Shown: piece by piece, positions 1 through 8,372 of the stretch
Numbering within the stretch: position 1 is the stretch's first letter
How the letters are laid out: each line of letters begins with the position of its first letter
Source: Mesorhizobium sp. ES1-4
Lineage (GTDB): Bacteria > Pseudomonadota > Alphaproteobacteria > Rhizobiales > Rhizobiaceae
Assembly (NCBI RefSeq): GCF_020164745.1
Contig: NZ_JAIUGV010000011.1
Span: forward strand, 1 to 64,000
Length of the DNA: 64,000 nucleotides
Reading direction: 5' to 3'
Translations under genes and position numbers: made by a program
Notes under the pieces: model-generated
What the model saw: the letters and a program-made list of their open reading frames with translations, nothing else
Database searches by the model: none
Told to the model about the DNA's origin: nothing

Positions 1-61
1 TTTGTTCGAGCCAGCCGAATGCAGAAACTTCTTCAAAGCTGCCGGATATGAGGCCAATTAA
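1..61 (+). mobile_element. 3' end of IS630-type transposase (partial)
   Basis: Reading from base 2, the first 19 codons give a C-terminal tail containing FEPAECRNFFKAAGYE and a stop at 59-61. This resembles the conserved C-terminus of IS630-family transposases, which end in a (P/D)EC-N(Y/F)F--AGY pattern. The rest lies outside the window, so the element's size and integrity are unknown. The tail is short, so the family call is inference from one motif. Confidence 0.55.
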
Positions 62-146
62 TCGCGACACGCTTTAGTTGCCTTCCATGCCGCCCTGTGC
101 GCCTTATCGCAACCGGCGGCCGCGCGTACGAGCACTGCCGGAATAG

Positions 147-1202
147 ATGGCTCAACAGTACGCGATTGCGTCGCGGGAACCGTCCTGGCTGTCATTTGTC
201 CAACCGCGTTTATCTCTGATCAAAAGAACCATGGCCACCCTAAAACGCACGACGGCAAAGGTCTTCTATTATGCGCGAAACGTCATCCGCGATATCGCAC
301 CCCAGGCGATCTTCCGGCAACGGTTGGCGGGCCGCCTGGAACAGGCCAGGCTTTCGGATGAAGCCGTGCGCCGACGGCTGAACCACTACAACAAGCTGCG
401 GCACGCGTTCACGCCAAGCCCGGATGCAGTGCGCATCGACAAGATGCCTTTTGAACCGAGCATGTACTATTACGACCTCAAGGAATTCGCCCGCTATTTC
501 GATCCGTCATTGCTCATCGACCTTGAGTTCGGCGACGTTATCGGCGTGCCCAAAGTGCCGACGCTCGTCAAGGATCGGCCGATCCGCGCCGGTAACGGCA
601 ATGCTATCGTCATGAAGTTCAACAAGTTCCGCCACTTCCACATGCCCGTCGATAGCGTCGCCTTCGCCGACAAACGCCCGGTCGTGGTCTGGCGCGGCGA
701 CCTCAACAATCCGATCAGGACACGGTTCCTGGATGCCGCGCGCGGCTTGCCGTTCTGCGACGTCGGTTCGCACAAGCGCAATGCACCGGCTTTGTACAGC
801 AAGCCATTCCTCAGCATCAGCCAGCACCTGCGCTATCGCTACATCGTCTCGCTCGAGGGCAATGACGTGGCGACCAACCTCAAATGGATCATGAATTCCA
901 ACTCGCTCTGCCTGATGCCGCCGCCGACCTACGAAACATGGTTTGGCGAGAGTCAGCTCGAAGCCGGTGTCCACTATGCGCCGCTCGATCCGGATTTCGC
1001 CGATCTCGGTGAAAAAGTGCGCTATTTCGAAGCCCATCCGGCCGCGGCGGAGCGCATCGTCGCCGCAGCCAATGCCTATTGCCGCAAGTTCTCCAACGAA
1101 CAGGACGAGCAGGCAATCTCCCTGCTCGTGCTCTACAAGTATTTCGTGCTTGGCGGCCAGATCGAACCTGATCCCGAGCTCTGGCGGTTCATCGAGGGTT
1201 AG
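147..1202 (+). CDS. Glycosyltransferase family 90 (CAP10/LpsA-like)
   Basis: The 351-residue protein resembles the CAP10/GT90 family, whose bacterial members add sugars to lipopolysaccharide or other surface glycans. Visible family features are a WRG tripeptide near residue 180, a CDVGSHKR segment near 200, and the core around residues 230-275 (YIVSLEGND, NLKWIMNSNS, then E-W-F-x-x-L-x-x-G-x-H-Y). There is no signal peptide or membrane segment, which fits a cytoplasmic transferase. The start at 147 has a weak ribosome-binding site; an in-frame ATG at 231 is possible. It sits alone, just right of an IS630 tail, so lateral acquisition is conceivable but not shown. The acceptor sugar cannot be told from sequence. 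Confidence 0.75.
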   Translation: MAQQYAIASREPSWLSFVQPRLSLIKRTMATLKRTTAKVFYYARNVIRDIAPQAIFRQRLAGRLEQARLSDEAVRRRLNHYNKLRHAFTPSPDAVRIDKMPFEPSMYYYDLKEFARYFDPSLLIDLEFGDVIGVPKVPTLVKDRPIRAGNGNAIVMKFNKFRHFHMPVDSVAFADKRPVVVWRGDLNNPIRTRFLDAARGLPFCDVGSHKRNAPALYSKPFLSISQHLRYRYIVSLEGNDVATNLKWIMNSNSLCLMPPPTYETWFGESQLEAGVHYAPLDPDFADLGEKVRYFEAHPAAAERIVAAANAYCRKFSNEQDEQAISLLVLYKYFVLGGQIEPDPELWRFIEG

Positions 1203-1374
1203 ATGCTACGCAGGCTTCGGCCAGCCGCGGTGTCGGCGATCGCGCTTGGGCTGCAATAAAACCGTCACTGCTGGTCTATATTGAAGTCGGCTCAGGTGTT
1301 TCCATTCCAAGGCCGCTGGCCGGCAGTTGGGGCGCCAATGGTAACCGACAGGGCCTGCAAGCGGAGCAGCTGAC

Positions 1375-2295
1375 ATGACCGAGCTAAAACAGAATTCGCC
1401 TGCCAAGGACTGGCTTGAAGCCGAGCTCGCCGACACGCTCGACGAGGACTATGAGCTCGAATTGTCGGAACCCGCGCTGTCGATGGAGATCGCCAAGATC
1501 TACAAGAACTCGCATCCGCCTTCGATCGATCGCATGCAGTATTTTCGCGACCTGATCAGCCTCCAGTCCGAATTGATCAAGCTGCAATCTTGGGTTGCCT
1601 ACCACAAAAAGAAGCTGGTGGTGATTTTCGAGGGCCGCGATTCCGCCGGCAAGGGCGGAGTCATCAAGCGCATCACCCAGCGGCTCAATCCGCGTATCTG
1701 CCGCGTCGTGGCGCTCCCGGCGCCGACCGAACGCGAAAAGTCGCAATGGTATTTCCAGCGCTATGTCCCGCATCTGCCGGCAGGCGGCGAGATCGTGTTG
1801 CTCGACCGCTCCTGGTACAACCGCTCCGGCGTCGAGCGGGTGATGGGTTTTGCCAACTCCGAGCAGGTCGAGGAGTTTTTCCATGACGTGCCGGAGTTCG
1901 AGCGCATGCTGGTGCGCTCCGGCATCACCTTGGTCAAATACTGGTTCTCGATCACCGACGAGGAGCAGCAGATGCGCTTCCTGATGCGCATCCACGACCC
2001 GATGAAACAGTGGAAGCTGTCGCCGATGGACCTGCAGTCGCGGGTGCGCTGGGAGCAGTATACCAAGGCCAAGGAGGAGACCTTCGCCCGTACCAACATC
2101 CCGGAAGCACCGTGGTTCATCGTCGAGGGCAACGACAAGAAGCGGGCGCGGCTGAACTGCATCGATCATCTTTTGAAGCAGATGCCGTATGAAGATGTGC
2201 CGCACGAGGAGATCACGCTGCCCGAGCGTGTCTTCAATCCGGAATACGAGCGCCAGGTTCTGCCGCGCGAGCTTTACGTGCCGGAGAAATATTGA
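1375..2295 (+). CDS. ppk2: Polyphosphate kinase 2 family protein
   Basis: PPK2 enzymes move phosphate between polyphosphate and nucleotides in the cytoplasm. The 306-residue protein has the PPK2 Walker A segment GRDSAGKGG (about residues 87-95), a lid region rich in Arg and Lys, and the DRSWYNR Walker B block (about 144-150), followed by the VERVMGF signature. An acidic N-terminal extension of about 45 residues precedes the kinase core, as is usual for the one-domain class. Whether it prefers GDP, ADP or NMP substrates cannot be judged from these motifs. It appears to be a single-gene unit ending in a stem-loop at 2303-2331. Confidence 0.9.
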   Translation: MTELKQNSPAKDWLEAELADTLDEDYELELSEPALSMEIAKIYKNSHPPSIDRMQYFRDLISLQSELIKLQSWVAYHKKKLVVIFEGRDSAGKGGVIKRITQRLNPRICRVVALPAPTEREKSQWYFQRYVPHLPAGGEIVLLDRSWYNRSGVERVMGFANSEQVEEFFHDVPEFERMLVRSGITLVKYWFSITDEEQQMRFLMRIHDPMKQWKLSPMDLQSRVRWEQYTKAKEETFARTNIPEAPWFIVEGNDKKRARLNCIDHLLKQMPYEDVPHEEITLPERVFNPEYERQVLPRELYVPEKY

Positions 2296-2302
2296 GCGAT
2301 TT

Positions 2303-2331
2303 CCCCTTTCTCCCGGTTGCGGGAGAAGGGG
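2303..2331 (+). terminator. Stem-loop after ppk2
   Basis: A C-rich arm (2303-2315) pairs with a G-rich arm (2320-2331) around the loop GTTG, with one unpaired T. It begins eight bases after the ppk2 stop. There is no T-run, so it may stabilise the 3' end, act as a weak terminator, or be a copy of the CCCCTTCTCCC-type hairpins common between rhizobial genes. Confidence 0.5.
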
Positions 2332-2346
2332 GCGCGAATGACTGGG

Positions 2347-2994
2347 CTACGCTCGCTCGATCATCACGTGCGTCGCAAGTTCCGTTGCCACCTGCTCCGT
2401 GCACTGATAGCCAAGCTTCGGCATGTCGAGACCAGCAAAAAGGCTCTCGCCCGTGCCAAGCAGCACCGGCGAGATCGCCAGATGCATCTCGTCGATCAGC
2501 CTCTCCTCCAGGTATTGCCGGATCGTAGCGACACCGCCGCCGACCCGCACGTCCTTGCCGTTAGCCGCTGCTCTCGCCTGTTCGAGCGCCGAATGGATGC
2601 CGCCGGTCACAAAATAAAAGGTGGTGCCGCCTTCCATGATGATCGGCGCCCGCTCGTGGTGGGTCAGCACGAAAACCGGCACATGATAGGGCGGGTTGTC
2701 GCCCCACCAGCCTTTCCAGCTGTCGTCGAGCCATTTGCCGCGGGTCGGCGCGAACATGTTGCGGCCGAGGATCCAGGCGCCGATATTCTCGAAGCTGCGC
2801 GCCGCGAATGTCTCGTTGGTATCGGTGGTGCCGCCATCCTGTCCGAGCACCATCTTGCGGAAGGTGCGGGTGCCGAATACCCACTTGTGCAAGGATTGTC
2901 CGCCGACACCGAGCGGATTTTGCAAATCCTGATCGGGACCGGCACCGTAGCCGTCGAGCGACAGCGTGAATGCGTTGATGCGCAATTTGGACAC
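2347..2994 (-). CDS. Dihydrofolate reductase family protein (RibD C-terminal domain)
   Basis: The 215-residue protein has the RibD_C/DHFR-like fold pattern: an N-terminal strand with a SLDGY motif (residues 12-16), a central GRNMF segment, and the late VRVGGGVATIRQYLEERLIDEMHL-type region (about 150-175) that binds NADPH in this superfamily. Members are small stand-alone NADPH reductases whose substrates are mostly unknown; the protein lacks the deaminase domain of RibD. The start is GTG at 2994, with an AAGGA ribosome-binding site about eight bases upstream on the minus strand. It is transcribed away from a striking inverted repeat at 3018-3055. The true substrate is not predictable. Confidence 0.8.
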   Translation of the reverse strand: MSKLRINAFTLSLDGYGAGPDQDLQNPLGVGGQSLHKWVFGTRTFRKMVLGQDGGTTDTNETFAARSFENIGAWILGRNMFAPTRGKWLDDSWKGWWGDNPPYHVPVFVLTHHERAPIIMEGGTTFYFVTGGIHSALEQARAAANGKDVRVGGGVATIRQYLEERLIDEMHLAISPVLLGTGESLFAGLDMPKLGYQCTEQVATELATHVMIERA

Positions 2995-3017
2995 GGGATT
3001 GTCCTTAGATGATCTTA

Positions 3018-3055
3018 TTTCGCAAGCAGTTTATTTTAGCAAGCAGATTGCGAAA
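3018..3055 (-). promoter_or_regulatory. Inverted and direct repeats upstream of the DHFR-like gene
   Basis: TTTCGCAA (3018-3025) and TTGCGAAA (3048-3055) form a perfect 8-bp inverted repeat. Inside it lie two direct copies of GCAAGCAG (3022-3029 and 3039-3046). The block is AT-rich against a GC-rich background and ends 24 bases before the GTG of the minus-strand reductase, where a promoter or operator is expected. I see no gene in the rest of 2995-3333. Confidence 0.45.
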
Positions 3056-3333
3056 GACAACCGGGATTTCCAGGGAAGACGACGGCTCCTGCCAGATATT
3101 GCCGCAAGACGATATCCGGATCGTATTACCGGGAGTTGGACAGGGGGCCGCCATGTCGACGGCCGTCTCTGGAGGCATTCGCCATACCTGCGTCGAGGTA
3201 CGGACTGCCGGCCGCCTTCGGCCTTGCGGCTACGATAACCGCAGCAGCCGCTTTGTGTCACCGGAATGCGAAGGAACCGCCGACCGGTCGAAAGAGTGGT
3301 GACATCTGTCGAAGGCCTGCCGGCGAAGTCGGA

Positions 3334-4365
3334 CTACCCCCTCAGCATCTCCGCCACCTCAGGCGCGAAATAGGTAAGCACGCCGTCGCAGCCGGCGCGC
3401 TTGAAGGCAAGCAAGCTCTCCAGCATCGCCTTCTCGCCGTCGATCCAGCCGTTGGCATCAGCCGCCTTGATCATCGAATATTCGCCCGACACCTGGTAGG
3501 CGAACGTCGGCATCTGGAATTCGTCCTTCAGCCGACGGATGATGTCGAGATAGGGCAGGCCGGGCTTGACCATCAGCATGTCGGCGCCCTCGGCGATGTC
3601 CTGTTCGGCCTCGCGCACCGCCTCGTCCGAATTGGCGTGGTCGATATAATAGGTCTTCTTGTCACCCTTGAGCAGCCCGGCGGTGCCGACCGCCTCGCGA
3701 TAGGGGCCGTAGAAGGCCGAGGCGAATTTGGTGGCGTAGGACATGATCGCCACGTCCTGGAAACCGTTGGCATCGAGCGCGTCGCGGATGGCACCGATAC
3801 GGCCGTCCATCATGTCTGACGGCGCAATGATGTCGGCGCCCGCGGCAGCCTGGATGACGGCCGCCGCCGCGACCTGCTCCACGGTCTCGTCGTTGACGAT
3901 GATGCCCTCGCGCAGGATGCCGTCATGGCCATGGCTGGTGAACGGATCGAGAGCGGCGTCGGTGATGATGCCGATCTCGGGCACCGCCTTCTTTATGGCG
4001 CGGGTGGCGCGGTTGATGACATTGTCGGGGTCGAGGATATGCGAGCCGCTCTGGTCGCGCAGGCCGAGATCGACATTGGGAAAGGTGGCGAGAGCCGGGA
4101 TGCCGAGTTTAGCCGCGCGTTCGGCCTCCTTGACGGCAAGGTCGACCGACAGGCGAAAGACCCCCGGCATTGCGGCAATCGGTTCGCGCACATCTTTGCC
4201 CTCGACGACGAAGATCGGCCAGATCAGGTCGTCGACCGAAAGCCTGTTCTCCCGCACGAGCCGGCGCGACCAGTCGGCCTTGCGCATGCGGCGCAGGCGG
4301 CGGCTGCCGGTGACGTCGTCGACGCTGCGCGCGCCGGCAGGTTTTGCAGGGGTGAATCTGTTCAT
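3334..4365 (-). CDS. hemB: Delta-aminolevulinic acid dehydratase (porphobilinogen synthase)
   Basis: HemB condenses two 5-aminolevulinate molecules to porphobilinogen in haem synthesis. The 343-residue protein carries the Schiff-base lysine region MVKPGLPYLD and the second lysine in YATKFASAFYGP. The metal-binding segment reads DAALDPFTSHGHDG, with Ala/Asp where the zinc-type enzymes have three cysteines, so this is the Mg-dependent type known from Bradyrhizobium and Pseudomonas. The reading frame is open to 4599, but the ATG at 4365 was chosen because it begins a normal HemB N-terminus and the longer form would overlap the next gene by over 100 bases. Confidence 0.95.
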   Translation of the reverse strand: MNRFTPAKPAGARSVDDVTGSRRLRRMRKADWSRRLVRENRLSVDDLIWPIFVVEGKDVREPIAAMPGVFRLSVDLAVKEAERAAKLGIPALATFPNVDLGLRDQSGSHILDPDNVINRATRAIKKAVPEIGIITDAALDPFTSHGHDGILREGIIVNDETVEQVAAAAVIQAAAGADIIAPSDMMDGRIGAIRDALDANGFQDVAIMSYATKFASAFYGPYREAVGTAGLLKGDKKTYYIDHANSDEAVREAEQDIAEGADMLMVKPGLPYLDIIRRLKDEFQMPTFAYQVSGEYSMIKAADANGWIDGEKAMLESLLAFKRAGCDGVLTYFAPEVAEMLRG

Positions 4366-4492
4366 GGCCAAAACTCCGGATCGGCGGCTTTTATCACGAG
4401 CCCTTGGTGCTGACCAATGCGACACGTTTGTGCCAGCTTTTCTTCGCCGGCAGAAAGTGCCGATGGGCGGGAAAAGCAGCCGCGCGGTCCGC

Positions 4493-5311
4493 TCAGGGTT
4501 CCCCATTGCCGGAAAGAATCTGTGCCACGCCGCCGATGGCCACACGGAACGCCTCGTCGAAGCTGACGCCACGCACCTGCCAACGATAGGTCTTGCCATG
4601 ATCGCCCAGTCGCCAATCGGCGATCCAGCCTAGCTCCTTGTCGCTCCATATGATGCTGCCGGCGAGTGCTCTGGCGCCACCGGCCTGTCTGGCCAACCGG
4701 TCCAGCCTTGCCATGTCGGCCACGCGCAGCGCTTCGTCGTCCAGGTCACCAAGCTGCGCGGCCGTCGGAAAGACGACATGCATCAAGGTTGGACCAGCGG
4801 CATTGACGAAGGATTCACGCATCGTCTTGCCACGCTCTTCCTCGGCGCTCAGCGCGAAATGGCGAGCGCCCTGTTCGGCCGTGAGGAAGACGGTGAGTGT
4901 CGGCCGCTCGCCAAGCCAGGGCCGGCTGCCAAGCGACGCCAGCACCTTGTCGATTACATCGGGCTTGTAGAGGCAGGTGAGATCATGCGGTCGGTCATGC
5001 GTGCCTTGCTCGTCATGGATCGGAATGCCCTCAAGCCGGTCATGATAGCGGAAGGAGTCGACGAAGCTGCCGGCCTTGTCGCGCAGTTCCGCCATTTCTG
5101 GTTTCTTCAGCAATCGCCGATCGCCTGAAACCCTGACCAAGACCCGGTCCAGGCAGTCCTTGAAGCCTATCTGGCGGTTCACTTCGCCCTGGCCTGTGAC
5201 GATGGTCCGCGCCTGGTAGAGCTTTTCGGTCGTGGCTGCGAATGCGCGCGACGCGAGGCAGGCGATCATAAGTCCGACGGTCAAAAGCGCGATACGAAGA
5301 AATCTGGACAT
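4493..5311 (-). CDS. DUF2066 domain-containing exported protein
   Basis: The 272-residue protein starts with a hydrophobic signal segment (about residues 5-25, ending SRAFAA), so it is probably exported to the periplasm. The rest matches the DUF2066 pattern: YQARTIVTGQGE near the N-terminus, CLDRVLVRVSGDRRL, and a C-terminal half ending in a repeat-like FDEAFRVAIGGVAQIL segment. The molecular function of DUF2066 is not known. It lies upstream of hemB on the same strand with a 127-base gap, so shared transcription is possible but not required. Confidence 0.7.
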   Translation of the reverse strand: MSRFLRIALLTVGLMIACLASRAFAATTEKLYQARTIVTGQGEVNRQIGFKDCLDRVLVRVSGDRRLLKKPEMAELRDKAGSFVDSFRYHDRLEGIPIHDEQGTHDRPHDLTCLYKPDVIDKVLASLGSRPWLGERPTLTVFLTAEQGARHFALSAEEERGKTMRESFVNAAGPTLMHVVFPTAAQLGDLDDEALRVADMARLDRLARQAGGARALAGSIIWSDKELGWIADWRLGDHGKTYRWQVRGVSFDEAFRVAIGGVAQILSGNGEP

Positions 5312-5495
5312 GGCCGAGCCTCCTCAAAGCCGCCTCCGCGCCGCAGTGTAGGCACGTCGCTTGCAACGGCGATCCTGGTAGCATCCGCCAACGCTTGCCG
5401 CCAAGACCGTGGCCGACAGGCTGTTGCCATTGACGCACCCATGCGCCGCCTTTAGCACTTCAGTCCCGCAGGCGCGGGGAAGGGATTCTCTGGCG

Positions 5496-6536
5496 ATGGA
5501 TTTTGGTGGAGGCGACGAAATTCGCTTCGAAAGGTTGGGCAGGGCCGGCGTCGTCACGCTGACGCGGCCGCGGGCGCTCAATGCCGTCACCCATCGCATG
5601 GTCAAGGCGCTGGACAAAGCCCTGCGTTCCTGGGAGCGCGACGATAGCGTGGCCGTCGTCGTCGTCAAGGCCGAGGGTAGGGCGTTTTCGGCCGGTGGCG
5701 ATATCCTGCACATCTACGAGGCAGGCCGGGCTGGAAAACCGCCGGTCGAGTTCTTCGCCGACGAGTACCGGCTCAACGCCTACATCGCGCGTTTCAAGAA
5801 ACCCTATGTGGCGCTCATCGACGGCATCGTCATGGGCGGCGGCGTCGGCATTTCCTTCCACGGTTCGCACCGGGTGATGACCGAGAATGCCCAGTTCGCC
5901 ATGCCGGAGGTCGGCATCGGCTTTTTCCCTGATGTCGGCGCCAGTCATCTGTTGCCCGGCCTTGGCGGTTCCTTCGGCATGTATCTGGCGCTGACCGGCA
6001 ACCGCATCCGCCATGGCGACGCGCTGTGGTCGGGGCTGGCCACCCACACCATCAAGGCCGATGACCAGGCAAGCTTCCTCGATCGGCTGGCGCTGACAGG
6101 CGATCCGGAAGCGGTGCTGCGCGGTCTTTTTGTTCCGGCGAAGCGGGAGACCGACGGGCCGATCCTGGAGGCGATCTCCCGTCATTTCGCCCAACCGTCG
6201 CTGCCGGACCTCATCAACAGCCTGGATCGGGCGGGCAAGGACGAATTCGCGGCCAGGACGCTGGCGACGGTCCGCATGCGCTCGCCGACCAGCCTTCGCG
6301 TCGCCTGGCGGCAGATGAGTGCCGGGCTGACATTGTCGATGGACGACTGCATGAGGATGGAGTTCCGCATCCTGAACCGCATGCTGGCGGGCCACGATTT
6401 CTATGAAGGCATCCGCGCCGCCATCATCGAGAAGGGCTCGAAGCCGCGCTGGCGGCCGGCGCAGATCGATGCGGTCGCGGAGGCGGACGTAGCGGCCTAT
6501 TTCGCACCGCTCGGCGATCGGGAGCTTGAGCTGTGA
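5496..6536 (+). CDS. Enoyl-CoA hydratase/isomerase family; 3-hydroxyisobutyryl-CoA hydrolase type
   Basis: This 346-residue crotonase-fold protein has the oxyanion-hole segments FSAGGDILHIYE and GGGVGISFHGSHRV, then MPEVGIGFFPDVGASHLLPGL. The GFFPDVG motif and the long C-terminal helical region mark the 3-hydroxyisobutyryl-CoA hydrolase (HIBCH) branch, which acts in valine breakdown, rather than simple enoyl-CoA hydratases of about 260 residues. The frame is open from 5409; the ATG at 5496 gives the family-typical N-terminus. The stop overlaps the next start (GTGA), implying translational coupling to an unrelated membrane protein. Substrate assignment is inference. Confidence 0.85.
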   Translation: MDFGGGDEIRFERLGRAGVVTLTRPRALNAVTHRMVKALDKALRSWERDDSVAVVVVKAEGRAFSAGGDILHIYEAGRAGKPPVEFFADEYRLNAYIARFKKPYVALIDGIVMGGGVGISFHGSHRVMTENAQFAMPEVGIGFFPDVGASHLLPGLGGSFGMYLALTGNRIRHGDALWSGLATHTIKADDQASFLDRLALTGDPEAVLRGLFVPAKRETDGPILEAISRHFAQPSLPDLINSLDRAGKDEFAARTLATVRMRSPTSLRVAWRQMSAGLTLSMDDCMRMEFRILNRMLAGHDFYEGIRAAIIEKGSKPRWRPAQIDAVAEADVAAYFAPLGDRELEL

Positions 6537-6955
6537 GCGAGGTGACTTCGAGACGCGTCATTCTTCAGCCCTCGACCGTCGAGGTGATCTTCGCCTGGTT
6601 CCAGCGCCTCATCGCGGGCTACTGCCTGCTGTTCGGCATCCTGTACTGGATCAAGCTGATCGGATTCTATCCGGGCTCGCTGTGGCGCTTCGACCTTATG
6701 CCGGTGCATTGGCAGGTGGCGGCGGTGATGCTCGCCGTGTTCTTTCCCTTCGCCGCCGCGGGGCTGTGGATGCTGGCGTCCTGGGGCCCGGTGATCTGGT
6801 TCATGTGCGCGGTCACCGAGACCGTCATGTATGCCGGTTTCCCCGAGCTTTTCGGCCATCGTCTGCTAATCATCGTGTCGCATGCCTGTGTGGCACTGCT
6901 CTACATCGTCTTTCGCGTCGTCATCCACCTGCAGAAACGACCGGCACGGCACTAA
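6533..6955 (+). CDS. Small membrane protein, DUF6163-like
   Basis: The 140-residue product starts at a GTG overlapping the previous stop. It has about four hydrophobic segments: residues 22-45, 60-80, 83-103 and 110-130. The RFDLMPVHWQVAAVMLAVFF and SWGPVIWFM stretches match, from memory, the rhizobial DUF6163 family often found immediately before ldtR. No enzymatic residues are evident. A function in envelope homeostasis is suggested only by the neighbouring LdtR regulator. Confidence 0.65.
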   Translation: MSEVTSRRVILQPSTVEVIFAWFQRLIAGYCLLFGILYWIKLIGFYPGSLWRFDLMPVHWQVAAVMLAVFFPFAAAGLWMLASWGPVIWFMCAVTETVMYAGFPELFGHRLLIIVSHACVALLYIVFRVVIHLQKRPARH

Positions 6956-7011
6956 GCCCTTGTGCGCGTTGACGACTTGGCAGCCGCCTGAATCCGGCCC
7001 CGCGACGGTTG

Positions 7012-7167
7012 CCTAAATCTTTAGGTTAATCATCCTTGCTCGGGTGACCGTTCGTTAAGCCTCTTCCGAAACCTCTTACCGGTAAGCTCTTGTTAGCCCT
7101 AGCGTTTAAGTCGAATTTTATGAGTATTCGATAGTGTCGCGATCAAGGTGAAAAACAAAAAATCACC
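7012..7167 (+). promoter_or_regulatory. ldtR upstream region with three inverted repeats
   Basis: The 6956-7193 gap is AT-rich for this genome. It contains CCTAAA-TC-TTTAGG (7012-7025), the perfect 12-bp palindrome CTTACCGGTAAG (7075-7086) and GGTGA...TCACC (7147-7151/7163-7167), the last 26 bases before the ldtR ATG. MarR-family proteins bind such palindromes and often repress their own gene, so these are candidate LdtR operators. Which one is real is not known. Confidence 0.45.
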
Positions 7168-7193
7168 AGGGCGACAAACGAGAGGCAAAGACA

Positions 7194-7709
7194 ATGATCA
7201 ATTCGCGTCCGGCGGCGAAGACCGCCAACGTTTCCGACGATCGCCGCGAGGCTATCCGTTCCCTGTACATGGAATCGCTGCAGCTGGTCGAGCGTCTGCA
7301 CCGCCGCCTGCTTGATGTGATCAAGGACGAATTCGACCGCAACGGCCGTTCCGACATCAATGCCATCCAGGCGCTGCTGCTCTTCAACATCGGCAATTCT
7401 GAGCTGACCGCCGGCGAACTGCGCTCGCGTGGCTACTATCTCGGCTCGAACGTCTCCTACAACCTGAAGAAGCTGGTCGATCTCGGCTTCATCAACCACC
7501 AGCGCTCGCGCATCGACCGCCGCTCGGTCCGCGTCTCGCTGACGCCGAAGGGCAATGAAGTGGCTGATGTGGTCGCCGGTCTTTATGAGCGTCATGTCGG
7601 CTCGATCGAACAGGTCGGCGGCATCAACACCGACGAGTTCAAGCAGATGAACCGCGCCCTGCAGCGGCTCGACCGCTTCTGGAACGACACCATCGCCTAC
7701 CGGATGTAA
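7194..7709 (+). CDS. ldtR: MarR-family transcriptional regulator LdtR
   Basis: The 171-residue winged-helix regulator matches LdtR of Rhizobiales and Liberibacter: LVERLHRRLLDVIKDEF (about residues 30-46), the recognition-helix region SRGYYLGSNVSYNLKKLVDLGF (about 80-101), the wing RSRIDRRSVRVSL, and a C-terminal LQRLDRFWNDTIAYRM. In Liberibacter and Sinorhizobium, LdtR controls an L,D-transpeptidase gene (ldtP) and cell-wall stress tolerance. Here a matching transpeptidase lies about 1.9 kb downstream. An AGAGG ribosome-binding site precedes the ATG. Autoregulation through the upstream palindromes is likely but inferred. Confidence 0.9.
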   Translation: MINSRPAAKTANVSDDRREAIRSLYMESLQLVERLHRRLLDVIKDEFDRNGRSDINAIQALLLFNIGNSELTAGELRSRGYYLGSNVSYNLKKLVDLGFINHQRSRIDRRSVRVSLTPKGNEVADVVAGLYERHVGSIEQVGGINTDEFKQMNRALQRLDRFWNDTIAYRM

Positions 7710-7821
7710 GGGCTAAGTAGCTGGCCTTACCGGCTTATAGCGAGGCAGTTTGGGCATGCAGAAGGATAGCGGGGCAGTAAAATGCCTACCGGCGCATGGT
7801 TGCGCCCAGTACCCACAGCTA

Positions 7822-7838
7822 CCGCCCTTGAGGGGCGG
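7822..7838. repeat. Short perfect hairpin in the ldtR-3' gap
   Basis: CCGCCC (7822-7827) and GGGCGG (7833-7838) pair around TTGAG. About 20 bases on, CCGC-CCGCA-GCGG is followed by TTTTT. Together they lie between the convergent ldtR and H1-like genes, and could form a terminator or the end of a small RNA. No coding sequence is seen in 7710-7902. Confidence 0.35.
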
Positions 7839-7902
7839 CAGCGTCGGGTGGGATAGCCGCCCGCAGCGGTTTTTCGGTGCCGAAAGCGGAGTTCTTCTTA
7901 GC

Positions 7903-8160
7903 TTAATGCGCTGCCACTTTCTTCTTTGAAGCGGCTCTGGGTTGCCCCGACTTGGCCTTGGAAGCTGAATCCTTGGAGTGGGCAGCCATCGCAGGCGTTG
8001 CGCCGGTCTTCCTGGCAGGTGTCCTCTTGGCAGCGGCCGGCTTCGCAGCCGTAGCCTCTTTCGGAGCGGCCTTCTTGGGCGCTGCTTTTGGAGCGGCCCT
8101 TTTCTTCGCTGGTTTCTCCTTCGAAGAGAAGATGCCGGTAATGCTGTCGATGATGGACAT
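7903..8160 (-). CDS. Histone H1-like Lys/Ala/Pro-rich basic protein
   Basis: The 85-residue product begins with a hydrophobic-amphipathic MSIIDSITGIFSSKEK segment and continues as a low-complexity tail of KPA, KKA and AAPK repeats, like the C-terminal tails of eukaryotic histone H1 and of some bacterial nucleoid proteins. Such tails bind DNA non-specifically. The ATG at 8160 is preferred over a start 30 bases upstream because GGAGG lies at a normal distance from it on the minus strand. Low-complexity composition makes homology claims unreliable; DNA binding is inference. Confidence 0.65.
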   Translation of the reverse strand: MSIIDSITGIFSSKEKPAKKRAAPKAAPKKAAPKEATAAKPAAAKRTPARKTGATPAMAAHSKDSASKAKSGQPRAASKKKVAAH

Positions 8161-8314
8161 TGAGCTACCCTCCGTTGATCCGCTACTCAATGCGCAAGGA
8201 GCCTAGACGGCTCCTGTGGGGCCATGAGGCGCCGCCATACCGTCAGACTGCCCGTTCTTTCGATGATGCGGAAAATGGTCCTGAGACTATGATGGGCTTT
8301 TTTGGGCGGTTGGT

Positions 8315-8339
8315 GGAACAAGGCGCGCGACCATCGGTT
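8315..8339 (+). promoter_or_regulatory. Possible EcfG (general stress response) promoter
   Basis: GGAAC (8315-8319), then 17 bases, then GTT (8337-8339) matches the alphaproteobacterial EcfG consensus GGAAC-N16/17-(C)GTT. It lies 33 bases before the start of the DUF4142 gene, whose family is often stress-induced. There is no experimental support here. Confidence 0.5.
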
Positions 8340-8372
8340 CGGGTCAGCTCTTATGTTCAGAAAGGCTCCGTC

